A DNA stretch of 35,284 nucleotides, from the NCBI GenBank assembly GCA_947588645.1, contig CANPYO010000015.1, positions 1-35,284 on the forward strand, written 5' to 3'. Made by a program: the position numbers and the translations under genes. This stretch comes from an uncultured Akkermansia sp. (GTDB lineage Bacteria > Verrucomicrobiota > Verrucomicrobiia > Verrucomicrobiales > Akkermansiaceae). Position 1 is the stretch's first letter, and every line of letters starts with the position of its first letter. This document shows positions 1 through 9,209 of this stretch, piece by piece. Below the pieces are notes generated by a model that did no database searches, was not told the origin of the DNA, and saw nothing but the letters and a program-made list of their open reading frames with translations.

Positions 1-1
1 C

Positions 2-367
2 AATTATGCATCGCGCTACCCTGATATGCAGGAGCTGTTGGTAGCGGCGGACGCACTGGTGACGGATTACTCATCCTGTATCTACGACTTCCTGCTGACG
101 CGGCGTCCGGGCTTCATTTATGCACCGGATCGCAAAAAATATGAGGCCGGGCGGGGGCTGTGCTATCCGCTTGCCGAGACGCCTTTCCCGGTTGCGGAGA
201 CCAATGAGCAACTCGCGCAGGCAATCCGTTCGTTTGATGAAGCTGCGTATCGCACGCGGGTTGAGGAGTTTCTGCGTGGCAAGGGCAGCATAGATGACGG
301 GCATGCTTCCGCCCGCGTGGCAGACCTCATCGAGGGCATATTGGACGGAAAGGAGGTTGCGGCATGA
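2..367 (+). CDS. CDP-glycerol/CDP-ribitol polyol-phosphate transferase, C-terminal part (5' end outside window)
   Basis: The reading frame is open from the left edge of the window and ends at TGA 365-367, so only about the last 121 residues are present. They read YPDMQELLVAADALVTDYSS followed by a D-F-L-L-T-R-R-P segment, which matches the C-terminal signature of the TagF/TagB CDP-glycerol glycerophosphotransferase family. These enzymes transfer polyol phosphate from a CDP-activated donor to a growing polymer on the cytoplasmic membrane face. The stop overlaps the start of the next gene by 4 bp (ATGA), so the two are translationally coupled. That neighbour makes a CDP-polyol, probably CDP-ribitol, so the substrate here may be CDP-ribitol rather than CDP-glycerol. 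Family assignment is firm; substrate is inferred. Confidence 0.85.
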   Translation, partial: NYASRYPDMQELLVAADALVTDYSSCIYDFLLTRRPGFIYAPDRKKYEAGRGLCYPLAETPFPVAETNEQLAQAIRSFDEAAYRTRVEEFLRGKGSIDDGHASARVADLIEGILDGKEVAA

Positions 368-1743
368 AGACCTACGCCATCATCCTGGCCTCCGGCAGCG
401 CGCAGCGCTTCAGCCGTGGTGAAACGCAGCTCAAGCAGTTGGCGAAGGTCGCCGGGCGCACTCTGCTGGAGCACGTTGTGGACCTTTTTGAGCACAGCGA
501 GGGTATCGACGAAATATTCGTCGTGATCACCCCGGGCTATCACGAAGCAGCTGAGACCCTCTTGAAAGGAGGAGCATACAAAAAGGTGACGTGTATTATG
601 GAGGGTGGAGCCACCCGCCGAGAAAGCTCCCGCATCGGCATTTCGGCTATTCCCGATGAAGAAGCGCAGGTTGTCATCCACGATTGCGCGCGTCCCCTGC
701 TCTCGGATCGCATCGTTCGGGACTGCCTGGAAGCGTTGAAGAATCACGATGCCGTGGACGTTGCCATACCCACCGCCGACACGATCGTCCGCGTGAATGC
801 CGGCGGATTCATCGAAGAGATTCCGGAGCGCTCGCATCTCATGCGCGGGCAGACGCCGCAGTGTTTCAAGCTTTCGCTCATCCGTCGCGCGCACGAACTG
901 GCTGCCTCGGATGAGATCTACACAGACGACTGCGGGCTCATTGTGCGCCACGGGCTGGCTCCCGTCTACGTCGTTCGGGGCGAGCGCGCCAACATTAAGG
1001 TCACCTGGCCGGAGGATCTGCACCTGGCGGACAAATTTTTTCAGCTGCGCAGCATGAACGGACTGCCGGAAAACGACCAGGCCCTCGACCGTCTGCGCGA
1101 TAAAGTCATCGCGGTGTTCGGCGGCACGAGCGGCATTGGCGAACACATCGTTCAACAAGCGAGTGAGCGAGGTGCCGTCTGCATCCCCCTGTCCCGTCGC
1201 ACCGGGTGCGATATTGCCGACTACGCGCAGGTGCAGGCTGCCCTGGCAACAGCTGCTCAGCAACACGGTCATCTTGACGCCATCATCAACTCCACCGGCA
1301 TTCTGCGCATCGGCAAGCTCGCCGAACGTGAGTTGGATGACGTCATGGAGGAGCTTCGCGTGAACTACATGGGCGCGATTCACGTTTGTCGTGCCTCCAT
1401 TCCCTACCTCAGGAAAACGCGCGGGTCGCTCATCCTCTTTACCAGCTCATCCTACACGCGAGGGCGCGCGCTCTACGCCTCCTATTCATCGGCCAAGGCG
1501 GGCATCGTCAACCTTGTTCAGGCTCTCGCCGAGGAGCTCTACGAGGAAGGGATACGGGTGAATGCGCTCAACCCCGCCCGTACCGCCACGCCGATGCGGT
1601 ATGCGGCTTTTGGTGAGGAAGAGCCGGCCACCTTGCTCAGCCCCCAGGAAGTTGCCCGCACCACCCTGCTCACCCTCGTTTCCGGCATTACCGGACAAGT
1701 GATCGACGTTGGCAATGAAGAAAAGATGGTTCCTATGCCATGA
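364..1743 (+). CDS. Bifunctional IspD/TarI-type cytidylyltransferase - short-chain dehydrogenase fusion (Bcs1-like CDP-ribitol synthesis)
   Basis: This 459-residue protein has two domains. Residues 1-230 resemble the IspD/TarI cytidylyltransferases, with the nucleotide-binding N-terminus ILASGSAQRF, a conserved lysine in LKQL, and later R-G-Q-T-P-Q and T-D-D motifs. Residues about 245-455 are an SDR reductase with GGTSGIG and a Y374-S-S-A-K378 catalytic pair. The same arrangement and length occur in Haemophilus Bcs1, which reduces ribulose 5-phosphate and activates it as CDP-ribitol. The usual AGG of the first motif is ASG here, a mild deviation. It overlaps both neighbours by 4 bp. It presumably supplies the donor for the upstream polyol-phosphate transferase. 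IspD of isoprenoid synthesis is less likely because of the SDR fusion and the polysaccharide setting. Confidence 0.85.
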   Translation: MKTYAIILASGSAQRFSRGETQLKQLAKVAGRTLLEHVVDLFEHSEGIDEIFVVITPGYHEAAETLLKGGAYKKVTCIMEGGATRRESSRIGISAIPDEEAQVVIHDCARPLLSDRIVRDCLEALKNHDAVDVAIPTADTIVRVNAGGFIEEIPERSHLMRGQTPQCFKLSLIRRAHELAASDEIYTDDCGLIVRHGLAPVYVVRGERANIKVTWPEDLHLADKFFQLRSMNGLPENDQALDRLRDKVIAVFGGTSGIGEHIVQQASERGAVCIPLSRRTGCDIADYAQVQAALATAAQQHGHLDAIINSTGILRIGKLAERELDDVMEELRVNYMGAIHVCRASIPYLRKTRGSLILFTSSSYTRGRALYASYSSAKAGIVNLVQALAEELYEEGIRVNALNPARTATPMRYAAFGEEEPATLLSPQEVARTTLLTLVSGITGQVIDVGNEEKMVPMP

Positions 1744-2783
1744 GTACCTCTGACCTCAGAATTTTGGTTTGCTGCCACAAGCCCGCAGAGCTTGTGACGG
1801 GCGGAGTGTACACACCCATCCATTGCGGACGCGCGGTCATGCAGGAGGTGCACAAGGACGGAACGCTGAGCATGCCGGAGCGGCGCTGGTTGCTCGAACA
1901 CTGTATTGGCGACGACACGGGGGATAATATCTCGGCAAAAAATCGTTCGTACAACGAGCTCACGGCCTACTATTGGGCGTGGAAGAATTATGAAAAGCTC
2001 GGGAATCCAAGCTACATCGGCTTTACCCACTACCGCCGCGGCTTCCTGCCCGGCGCTTCCCCGAAGGGAGGGTGCATCGCCCGCTTCTCCACCCTCAGTC
2101 CGGAACTCCGCGCGCTCATTCTGGATACGGAGCGCCTCGACCTGGGGCAATATGAGCTCTACGCCCCGGAGCACACGCAAGCTTATCGTCTGAAGGTTGT
2201 GAACGGGCGCTACGATTGGACTCAGCGTCCGCCGATTCCCTGTCGCGTGGTCGAGAAAAATCCGGGCAACATCGGGCTTCCACAAACATTGGATTATGTG
2301 CAGGCGCATTACCCGCACCGTTCTGAGCATCTGCGCCGCTATCTGCACACACGTCGAGCCTTTCAATGGAACATGGCCATCTTTCAGCGGGACATTTTTT
2401 TTGATTACGCCAACTATTTGTTCGATGTGCTGCAGCACGTTGAAAAACAAATCGATAGCAGCTCCTTCAATACGGCGGATCGACGCTTCCCTGCCTACTT
2501 GGGCGAACACCTTACCGGCTCGTTCATTTTCGAAATGCAACACCGCGTACGCACCAAGTTTCTACCCACCTTCTTCGTGTACAAAACGCAGCCGGGCTCG
2601 GCAGCCGCAGAAAAACAGTCGCCCCCTCTCGCGAACACTCCCGCTGCAGCGCGGCGGCTTTTGCGTTTTCTGCAGCTCAAACGTTCGCTCACCTGGGGGC
2701 GCCGTCGCATTCACTACACAAAAAAAATCACCACACTTGAAGGGCAAATGCTCCTCTTCCAACTTAACTCTTCTTCTCTCTGA
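1740..2783 (+). CDS. DUF4422 family glycosyltransferase
   Basis: A 347-residue cytosolic protein whose N-terminal 250 residues carry the DUF4422 hallmarks: LRILVCCHKPAELV at the start, GGVYTPIHCGRA, then EHCIGDDTGDNIS, a YWAWKNY segment and FTHYRRGF. DUF4422 proteins are found in capsule and O-antigen clusters and are treated as glycosyltransferases; donor and acceptor cannot be read from sequence. The C-terminal 70 residues are basic and unassigned. It starts in a 4-bp overlap with the previous gene and ends 3 bp before the UDP-glucuronate decarboxylase. The gene holds a T8 run (2395-2402) and an A8 run (2720-2727). Its N-terminal segment is paralogous to the N-terminal half of the larger protein at 7135-9192. 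Confidence 0.8.
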   Translation: MSTSDLRILVCCHKPAELVTGGVYTPIHCGRAVMQEVHKDGTLSMPERRWLLEHCIGDDTGDNISAKNRSYNELTAYYWAWKNYEKLGNPSYIGFTHYRRGFLPGASPKGGCIARFSTLSPELRALILDTERLDLGQYELYAPEHTQAYRLKVVNGRYDWTQRPPIPCRVVEKNPGNIGLPQTLDYVQAHYPHRSEHLRRYLHTRRAFQWNMAIFQRDIFFDYANYLFDVLQHVEKQIDSSSFNTADRRFPAYLGEHLTGSFIFEMQHRVRTKFLPTFFVYKTQPGSAAAEKQSPPLANTPAAARRLLRFLQLKRSLTWGRRRIHYTKKITTLEGQMLLFQLNSSSL

Positions 2784-2786
2784 TTC

Positions 2787-3749
2787 GTGACAACATCACT
2801 TATCACAGGCGGTACCGGATTTCTGGGTTCAAACCTCTGCGCGCGGCTGTTGCGGGAGGGGCGGCGCGTGATCTGCCTGGACAACAACTACACCGGACGC
2901 ATGGAGAATATCTCGGAATTGCAGGGAAATGCAAACTTCCGTTTCGTGAAGCACGACGTGTGCGCTCCCTTCGACCCGGGCGAACAGCTAGATGAAATCT
3001 ACAACCTCGCCTGTCCCGCCTCGCCCCCTGCATACCAAGGGCGCCACTCCATCGATACCACCCGCACCTGCGTGTTGGGCGCTCTCAACATGCTGGAGCT
3101 GGCTAGGGCGCATGGGGCTCGCATCCTGCAAGCGAGCACCTCGGAGGTGTACGGCGAGCCGATGGAGCATCCGCAGAAGGAAACCTACCGCGGCAATGTG
3201 AACCCCATTGGCATTCGTGCCTGCTACGACGAGGGCAAACGCTGCGCCGAGAGCCTCTTCTTCGACTACCACCGCCACGAGGGCGTCTCCATCCGGGTGA
3301 TTCGCATTTTCAATACCTACGGTCCGAAGATGAATCCGAAGGACGGCCGCGTGGTGTCCAACTTCATCTGTCAGGCGTTGCGAGGAGAAGATATCACCAT
3401 CTACGGCGATGGGAGTCAGACGCGCTCTTTCTGCTATGTGGATGATCTCATTGAAGGCATGGTGCGGATGATGGCGGTAGAAGATTCCTCCTTTACGGGG
3501 CCGGTGAACTTGGGCAACCCCGGGGAATTCACCATCCGGGAGCTGGCGGACATTGTGCTCTCCAAAGTACGCAGCAACTCCAAACTCGTGCATTGCGATC
3601 TGCCGTCGGATGACCCCACGCAGCGGAGACCGGATATTTCTCTTGCACAGACCGTGCTGGGTTGGAGCCCGCGGGTGCCATTAGAGCAAGGGCTGGATGC
3701 AACCATTCAATACTTCCAAAAGCAAATCACACAAATCAGCAAACCATGA
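2787..3749 (+). CDS. uxs: UDP-glucuronate decarboxylase (UDP-xylose synthase)
   Basis: A 320-residue extended SDR that converts UDP-glucuronate to UDP-xylose in the cytosol. The NAD-binding [10 protein letters not shown] motif lies near residue 7, STSEVYG near residue 115, and the catalytic pair is Y147-D-E-G-K151. The segment [10 protein letters not shown] and the NTYGPKM block are typical of Uxs rather than GalE. Translation most likely begins at GTG 2787, three bases after the preceding stop; an ATG start would remove the nucleotide fold. The stop overlaps the ATG of the next gene. Together with the following UDP-glucose dehydrogenase it forms the UDP-glucose to UDP-glucuronate to UDP-xylose route, written in reverse gene order. 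Confidence 0.9.
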   Translation: MTTSLITGGTGFLGSNLCARLLREGRRVICLDNNYTGRMENISELQGNANFRFVKHDVCAPFDPGEQLDEIYNLACPASPPAYQGRHSIDTTRTCVLGALNMLELARAHGARILQASTSEVYGEPMEHPQKETYRGNVNPIGIRACYDEGKRCAESLFFDYHRHEGVSIRVIRIFNTYGPKMNPKDGRVVSNFICQALRGEDITIYGDGSQTRSFCYVDDLIEGMVRMMAVEDSSFTGPVNLGNPGEFTIRELADIVLSKVRSNSKLVHCDLPSDDPTQRRPDISLAQTVLGWSPRVPLEQGLDATIQYFQKQITQISKP

Positions 3750-4999
3750 AAGTAGCCATCATAGGAACAGGATACGTGGGACTCCCCACGGGAGCGGGGC
3801 TGGCAAGCCTCGGGCACGATGTCACCTGCATCGATTGCGACCACGAAAAAGTGGAAAGACTGCGCGCCGGTGAAGTGACGCTCTTCGAGGAGGGTCTTGA
3901 AGAGTTGTTGAAATCGGGGCTGGAGAGTGGGAAACTCTCCTTCACCGAAGACATGGCTCAGGGGGTGCGCGGGGCTCAGCTCATCCTGCTGGCAGTCGGG
4001 ACTCCCCCGGATCGTCGAACCGGTCAGGCTGACCTGCGCTACCTGTTTGGAGCCGTGAAAGAGGTCGCTCCCTTCCTGCCCACCGAAGCCGTTGTCGCCG
4101 TCAAATCCACGGTACCGGTCGGCACGGGGGATGAAGTGGAAAAGCGAATCCGCAAAACCAACCCGAAGGCGTGCGTCGAGGTGATCTCCCTGCCCGAGTT
4201 CCTGCGCGAGGGCTATGCCGTGCATGACTTCTTCCACCCCGTGCGCATCGTCGTGGGCACCCAATCCCAAAAGGCGCGCGAGCTCATCCAGGAACTCTAT
4301 GCCCCTCTCCCCAACGCAACCAGGTTCCTCTTCGTGGCGCGTCGTTCCTCGGAGGCCATCAAGTACGCCTCCAATGCCTTCCTCGCGGTGAAGATTCATT
4401 ACATCAATGAGATGGCAGACTTCTGCGAGGCCGCGGGAGCCAACATCCACGAAGTCGCGCAGGGCATGGGGCTGGACTCACGCATCGGCCCGGCGTTCCT
4501 CAAACCCGGTCCGGGCTACGGCGGCTCCTGCTTCCCGAAGGACACGAAGGCCATCGAACACATGGCGCGCAAATTGGGGGTGGAGCTCTCGCTTATCCGC
4601 GCCGCCATCAAGGGAAACAAGAAACGCCGCGAGAACATGGCGAGACGCGTCCTGAAAGAAGTCGAGGATATACCCTCTCCGAAGATAGCCGTCTGGGGGC
4701 TGGCGTTCAAGGAAGGGACAGATGACTGCCGTGAGAGTCCCGCCGTGGAGATTGTGCAGTGCCTGGCGAGCAACCACGTGGACGTGTGCGTCTACGACCC
4801 GCAAGCCATGACGACGGCACGCCGGATTCTGGGCGACACCGTCACCTACGCGCCGGATATGTACAGCGCAGCGCAGGGAGCCGATGTATTGGTCATCCTC
4901 ACGGAATGGCCGCAGTTTGATGCGGCGGACTGGAAGCGAGTGGCAAGCGGGCTGCGCTCACGCCACATTTTAGACTTCCGCTTTTTCAAGAAACGATGA
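3746..4999 (+). CDS. ugd: UDP-glucose 6-dehydrogenase
   Basis: A 417-residue enzyme that oxidises UDP-glucose to UDP-glucuronate with two NAD+. It begins [14 protein letters not shown], the Rossmann motif, and the catalytic cysteine is C262 in [12 protein letters not shown]. The [20 protein letters not shown] block and the C-terminal [19 protein letters not shown] segment are classic for the UDP-glucose/GDP-mannose dehydrogenase family. A longer in-frame start exists at 3662 but lies inside the previous gene; ATG 3746 overlaps that gene's stop by 4 bp and gives the standard N-terminus. It supplies substrate to the upstream decarboxylase and is coupled to the following epimerase by another ATGA overlap. 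Confidence 0.95.
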   Translation: MKVAIIGTGYVGLPTGAGLASLGHDVTCIDCDHEKVERLRAGEVTLFEEGLEELLKSGLESGKLSFTEDMAQGVRGAQLILLAVGTPPDRRTGQADLRYLFGAVKEVAPFLPTEAVVAVKSTVPVGTGDEVEKRIRKTNPKACVEVISLPEFLREGYAVHDFFHPVRIVVGTQSQKARELIQELYAPLPNATRFLFVARRSSEAIKYASNAFLAVKIHYINEMADFCEAAGANIHEVAQGMGLDSRIGPAFLKPGPGYGGSCFPKDTKAIEHMARKLGVELSLIRAAIKGNKKRRENMARRVLKEVEDIPSPKIAVWGLAFKEGTDDCRESPAVEIVQCLASNHVDVCVYDPQAMTTARRILGDTVTYAPDMYSAAQGADVLVILTEWPQFDAADWKRVASGLRSRHILDFRFFKKR

Positions 5000-5982
5000 A
5001 AGCAGACACTAAACAAATTCTGGTGATGGGAGGTGCAGGCTACATCGGCTCGCATACGGTGCGGCATTTGCTGGATCGCGGTTACGGTGTGGTAGTGGCC
5101 GACAACCTGATCTATGGGCACCGCGAGGCAGTGGATCCTCGCGCGGCCTTTGAAAAGGCCGACCTGCTGGAGCCGGAGAGTCTGCAAGCTCTCTTTGAAA
5201 AGTACGACATCGGCGCCGTGGTGCACTTCGCTGCCTTTGCCTACGTGGGAGAGAGCGTCACCAAGCCTACCAAGTACTACCGCAACAACGTGGTCGGCAC
5301 TCTTAACCTGCTGGATGCGATGCTGCAGCATGGGGTGAAGAAGATTGTCTTCTCCTCCACCTGCGCCACCTATGGCGAGCCGCACTACACGCCCATCGAT
5401 GAAAAACACGCGCAGAATCCCATCAACCCCTACGGGCGCAGCAAGCTCATGGTGGAGCAGATTTTTTCGGACTACGAACGCGCCTATGGTCTTCAACACA
5501 TCGCCCTGCGCTACTTCAACGCCGCCGGCGCCGCTGAGGACGGCAGCATCGGTGAGGCGCACGATCCGGAGACGCACCTGATCCCGCTGGTGCTGCAAGC
5601 CATCGCCGGCAAGCGCGATTGCATCCGCGTGTTCGGCAGTGACTACGACACGCCGGACGGTTCCTGCATCCGCGACTACATCCACGTGGAGGATCTGGCG
5701 GAGGCGCATCGCCTCGCGCTGGAAAAGCTGGAAGACTACTCCGGGTGCATCAACCTCGGCACGGGTTGCGGCACGAGTGTGCTGGAGTTGATCCACGCCG
5801 CCGAAGAGGTATGCGGCAAGTCCTGTCCCAAGGAATTGACGGAGCGTCGTCCCGGGGATCCGGCACGGCTCTACGCCAACAATGCCGCCGCGCGCTCCAT
5901 TCTCGGTTGGCAGCCGCGCCATACCGATATCCGTTCCATCCTCTCCACCGCCTGGCAGTGGGAGCAACACAGACGCTTTTAA
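4996..5982 (+). CDS. galE: UDP-glucose 4-epimerase family protein (operon copy)
   Basis: A 328-residue extended SDR. GGAGYIGSH near residue 13, HFAAFAYVGESV, SSTCATYGEP and the Y146-G-R-S-K150 pair are all present, followed by RYFNAAGA and the DGSCIRDYIHV block typical of GalE. The reaction is reversible C4 epimerisation of a UDP-sugar in the cytosol, generally UDP-glucose/UDP-galactose. It sits between ugd and a UDP-galactopyranose mutase, so supplying UDP-galactose for UDP-galactofuranose is the simplest reading. Because a UDP-xylose synthase is also in the operon, activity on UDP-xylose to give UDP-arabinose is an alternative. A second galE-like gene lies at 33120-34109. The start overlaps the previous stop by 4 bp. 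Confidence 0.9.
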   Translation: MKADTKQILVMGGAGYIGSHTVRHLLDRGYGVVVADNLIYGHREAVDPRAAFEKADLLEPESLQALFEKYDIGAVVHFAAFAYVGESVTKPTKYYRNNVVGTLNLLDAMLQHGVKKIVFSSTCATYGEPHYTPIDEKHAQNPINPYGRSKLMVEQIFSDYERAYGLQHIALRYFNAAGAAEDGSIGEAHDPETHLIPLVLQAIAGKRDCIRVFGSDYDTPDGSCIRDYIHVEDLAEAHRLALEKLEDYSGCINLGTGCGTSVLELIHAAEEVCGKSCPKELTERRPGDPARLYANNAAARSILGWQPRHTDIRSILSTAWQWEQHRRF

Positions 5983-5989
5983 TCTGACG

Positions 5990-7111
5990 ATGAGTACACC
6001 CCAATCGGAACACGTGAAGAACCTTGTGGTAGGCTGCGGCCTGTCCGGCATGGTTGTGGCGGAGCGTATCGCTTCGCAACTCGGTGAGCCCGTGCTCATC
6101 ATCGACAAACGCTCCCACATCGGCGGCAATATCTACGATGAAAAGGCTCCCGAAACGGGGGTGACGGTGCATCAATACGGGCCTCACGTCTTTCATACCA
6201 ACAGCAAGGAAGTGTGGGATTACCTGAGCCGCTTCACCGAATGGCATCCTTTCATGTACCGGGTGAAAGCGGTGGTGGACGGTACGGAAGTCCCTGTGCC
6301 TTTCAACCTCGACTCGCTGCATGCGCTCTTCCCGCGCACGATGGCGACCCGCATCGAGGAGAAGCTGATCGCTTCCTTCGGGTTCAACACGGATGTGCCC
6401 ATCCTCAAGCTGCGCGAAACGAAGGATGAGGATCTGCATCTGCTGGCGGATTTTATCTACGAAAAGGTGTTTGCCGGGTACACGATGAAGCAGTGGGGGC
6501 TGACGGCGGAGCAGTTGGATGCCTCCGTGAGCGCTCGCGTACCGGTACGAGTCGGACGGGATGATCGCTACTTCCGCGACACCTACCAGGCGATTCCCGC
6601 TGAGGGCTACACCGCCATGGCGCGGCGGATGATCTCGCACCCGCTCATAGAAGTGCGCCTCAACACGAATTGGTCGGATGTGAAGGACTCCATTTCCTAC
6701 GACCGACTTTTCTTCACGGGACCGATCGACGAATTCTTCGACTACGAGTTCGGGGCGCTCCCCTACCGCAGCTTGGATCTTCAGTTCCGTAGCCTGCCGC
6801 GGGAGTTCGTGCAGTCCGGTCCGCAGATCAACTTCCCCTGCAATTACGATTACACTCGCAGTGTGGAGTACAAATACTACCTGGACGAGAAAACAACGCA
6901 CACCACCATCTCGCGCGAATACCCCTGCGCCTACTCTCCCGGCAAGAACGAACCCTACTACCCTATCCCATCCCCCGGAAACGCCGCTCTCTACGAGCGC
7001 TACGCCCAACTCGCATCCTCCCTCCCCAACACCCACTTCCTCGGCCGCCTCGCCTCCTACCGCTACCTTAATATGGACCAGACGGTGAAGGAAGCATTGA
7101 AGCAGAAATAA
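5990..7111 (+). CDS. glf: UDP-galactopyranose mutase
   Basis: A 373-residue flavoenzyme that interconverts UDP-galactopyranose and UDP-galactofuranose. The FAD-binding start LVVGCGLSGMVVAERIAS is followed by IIDKRSHIGGNIYDE; the family motifs YGPHVFHTN, FTGPIDEFFDYEFGALPYRSL and NFPCNYDYTRSVEYK are present. The C-terminal EYPCAYSPGKNEPYYPIP segment also fits. ATG 5990 is chosen, 7 bp after the galE stop; the longer in-frame start at 5882 would overlap galE by 100 bp and adds a low-complexity leader. Presence of this gene indicates that the encoded glycan contains galactofuranose, or that UDP-Galf is a precursor of it. Confidence 0.95.
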   Translation: MSTPQSEHVKNLVVGCGLSGMVVAERIASQLGEPVLIIDKRSHIGGNIYDEKAPETGVTVHQYGPHVFHTNSKEVWDYLSRFTEWHPFMYRVKAVVDGTEVPVPFNLDSLHALFPRTMATRIEEKLIASFGFNTDVPILKLRETKDEDLHLLADFIYEKVFAGYTMKQWGLTAEQLDASVSARVPVRVGRDDRYFRDTYQAIPAEGYTAMARRMISHPLIEVRLNTNWSDVKDSISYDRLFFTGPIDEFFDYEFGALPYRSLDLQFRSLPREFVQSGPQINFPCNYDYTRSVEYKYYLDEKTTHTTISREYPCAYSPGKNEPYYPIPSPGNAALYERYAQLASSLPNTHFLGRLASYRYLNMDQTVKEALKQK

Positions 7112-7134
7112 TCCTTTTACAACAGAAAAGCAAG

Positions 7135-9192
7135 ATGACTAAACAATCAAAATTAAAAATATGTGTCGGGTATCATAAACCATCCTCTTTATTAAAAGGT
7201 AGTTGTTTTGTACCAGTATGGGGTGGTAAAAAGGTGGCTTCGGAAATTTCGAAAGATAGTAAAGGATTATCAGAGTTTGAATATCGCTGGATGGAGGAAC
7301 ACTGTATTGGTGATGATACGGGTGAGAATATCTCGGAGAAGAATCGTACGTACTGCGAAGCATCTATTTTATATTGGATGTGGAAAAATTTCGACAAATT
7401 AGGAAATCCTGACTATATAGGTTTTCTTCAATATAGGAGACTTTTTATACTAAATGATAATTATACGAGGCTCAATAGTAGAGGGAATATACATAATCTG
7501 ATTGTAGAACAATACTTTGAAGATAATTCTCAAGAAAAAATTGGACTCAATCAAAAAAATTTAGAAGATACGCTTGCCAAATATGATGGTATATTCTGTG
7601 TAAATAATACAAATCAGACAGTTCAAGATTATAAAGAAAACCATCATTCGCAGGACGTTAAATATTGGAATAAGGCAATAGATATTATAAAAAATGATTG
7701 GCCTCAATATTATGAAGCGGCGATGAAGTATAATAATGGCACATTGCACGCTTGGTCTAATTGCTTTGTTATGAAAAAGGAAGATTTCTTAGAGTATTGT
7801 CCTTTCTTATTTGACGTATTATCAAAAATAGATAATTTTGCTTCATTGGATTATAAAAATATGTCGATAGAACAGATGAGGGTTCCTGCGTACGTGTCGG
7901 AAACAATGCTTGGAATATTTTACACATACCTTGTTGATAAGGGGAAAAAATTCAAATCAACACATCTACTGTATATAAAGAAACCGTTCGAAACATTTGA
8001 GGAAAAGTTAGACATGGACAAAAAAACTATTGATAAAATTAAAGATAACGCAGTATCAGTGTTTCTTATTGCTGATAGTAACTATTTGAAATACAGCGCA
8101 GCAACTATTAAATCAATAGTAATAAATGCATCACCCGGTGACTTTTACGACATAGTAATATTGGAAGATGGAACGATACAGCAATCAGAAAAAAAATTAA
8201 TGCTTATTGATTTACCCTCTAATGTATCCATACGATTTTTTAACTCATCTTTTTACATAAGAAAGTATGGACTCCCTTCCTTCTGGAAGAAGCGGTTAAA
8301 CATCATGCCGTATCTGAAAGGCTTTGTTTCGGAAATATTCCTTAACTATGAAAGGATTTTGTTTTTGGACAGTGATACGATTGTTTTAAACGACTTGGCT
8401 GAGTTGTATTCTTTGAATCTACAAGGTAATTATGTGGGTGCTGTTGAGGATTTTATAGTTACAGAAAATAAAGCTGATTTTTGGAAGAGAAAAAGGGAAT
8501 ATATAATTTCGTTAAATAAAATGAAAAATCCTCGTAAATATTTCAATTCTGGGGTGATGCTTTTTGATCTCGTAAAAATTAGGGCGGATAAGAATTTTAT
8601 TAATAGTTTCATTTTAGAATCCAAATTTAAACATCCGTGGAGATGTAATCACGACCAAGATTCACTCAATTTTATTCTTGAAAATAGAGTCATGCTTCTT
8701 CCCCAAAAGTACAATTTCCAGTGTGCACTTCTCAACAACTACGAGACATTACCAGATAAAGTCATTTCTATGGTTGAGGCAACGAGAAAAAATATTGCAA
8801 TAATCCACTATGACGGGGATAAAACAAAACCTTGGAAGGTAAAAGGCTCCTCTTACGAAAGTTATATCTGGTGGAAATACGCTCGGATGACGCCCTACTA
8901 CGAGGAAATCCTATATTTCAATATGGGGACAAATATACTTAATGAAACACGCAAGCTTTTCCTCGATACACCTTATCCCACCCCAGGTAAGAACGAATTC
9001 CAACAGGAAGCTCTACAACTGAAAAAGATGCTTCAAAAAACTGTTGAGCTTCCTACCTACCGACGTAAACTTCAACGTATTCGATGGAAAGCGCACTTTT
9101 CTTGGGGGAAACGGAAGCAACGCTACCTTAAACGCAAGGAACAACTCAAGAAAGAAATCAATGCCATAGAGAAATTCCTAAAGAACAAGTAA
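7135..9192 (+). CDS. DUF4422 - GT8 fusion glycosyltransferase, AT-rich
   Basis: A 685-residue two-domain protein. Residues 1-270 are DUF4422 (KICVGYHKPSSLL, EHCIGDDTGENISEKNRTY, FLQYRRLFI). Residues about 300-600 are a GT8 galactosyl/glucosyltransferase-like domain with VSVFLIADSNYLKYSAATIKS, the metal-binding D412-S-D414 in RILFLDSDTIV, YFNSGVMLFDL, and an IHYDGDKTKPW ending. The C-terminal 70 residues are lysine/arginine-rich and probably coiled. The composition differs sharply from the surrounding genes: of bases 7501-7560 only 14 of 60 are G or C, against 36 of 60 at 5041-5100. Only the last 300 bp drift back toward the local composition. This points to horizontal import. No strong ribosome-binding site is seen before ATG 7135. 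Confidence 0.85.
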   Translation: MTKQSKLKICVGYHKPSSLLKGSCFVPVWGGKKVASEISKDSKGLSEFEYRWMEEHCIGDDTGENISEKNRTYCEASILYWMWKNFDKLGNPDYIGFLQYRRLFILNDNYTRLNSRGNIHNLIVEQYFEDNSQEKIGLNQKNLEDTLAKYDGIFCVNNTNQTVQDYKENHHSQDVKYWNKAIDIIKNDWPQYYEAAMKYNNGTLHAWSNCFVMKKEDFLEYCPFLFDVLSKIDNFASLDYKNMSIEQMRVPAYVSETMLGIFYTYLVDKGKKFKSTHLLYIKKPFETFEEKLDMDKKTIDKIKDNAVSVFLIADSNYLKYSAATIKSIVINASPGDFYDIVILEDGTIQQSEKKLMLIDLPSNVSIRFFNSSFYIRKYGLPSFWKKRLNIMPYLKGFVSEIFLNYERILFLDSDTIVLNDLAELYSLNLQGNYVGAVEDFIVTENKADFWKRKREYIISLNKMKNPRKYFNSGVMLFDLVKIRADKNFINSFILESKFKHPWRCNHDQDSLNFILENRVMLLPQKYNFQCALLNNYETLPDKVISMVEATRKNIAIIHYDGDKTKPWKVKGSSYESYIWWKYARMTPYYEEILYFNMGTNILNETRKLFLDTPYPTPGKNEFQQEALQLKKMLQKTVELPTYRRKLQRIRWKAHFSWGKRKQRYLKRKEQLKKEINAIEKFLKNK

Positions 9193-9209
9193 AGACTGCT
9201 TCGTCGGTC

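Noticed and set aside
163-1383. A 406-codon open frame on the minus strand
   Set aside because: It lies antisense to the cytidylyltransferase-SDR gene, shows no recognisable motif, and arises from the high GC content.
2395-2402. T8 and A8 runs in glycosyltransferase genes (2395, 2720, 9294) as phase-variation tracts
   Set aside because: A and T runs of eight are common and also occur in the rho gene (29868-29875); they are too weak as evidence.
4846-7036. Two long minus-strand frames (4846-6129 and 5750-7036)
   Set aside because: They run antisense across galE and glf and contain no family signature.
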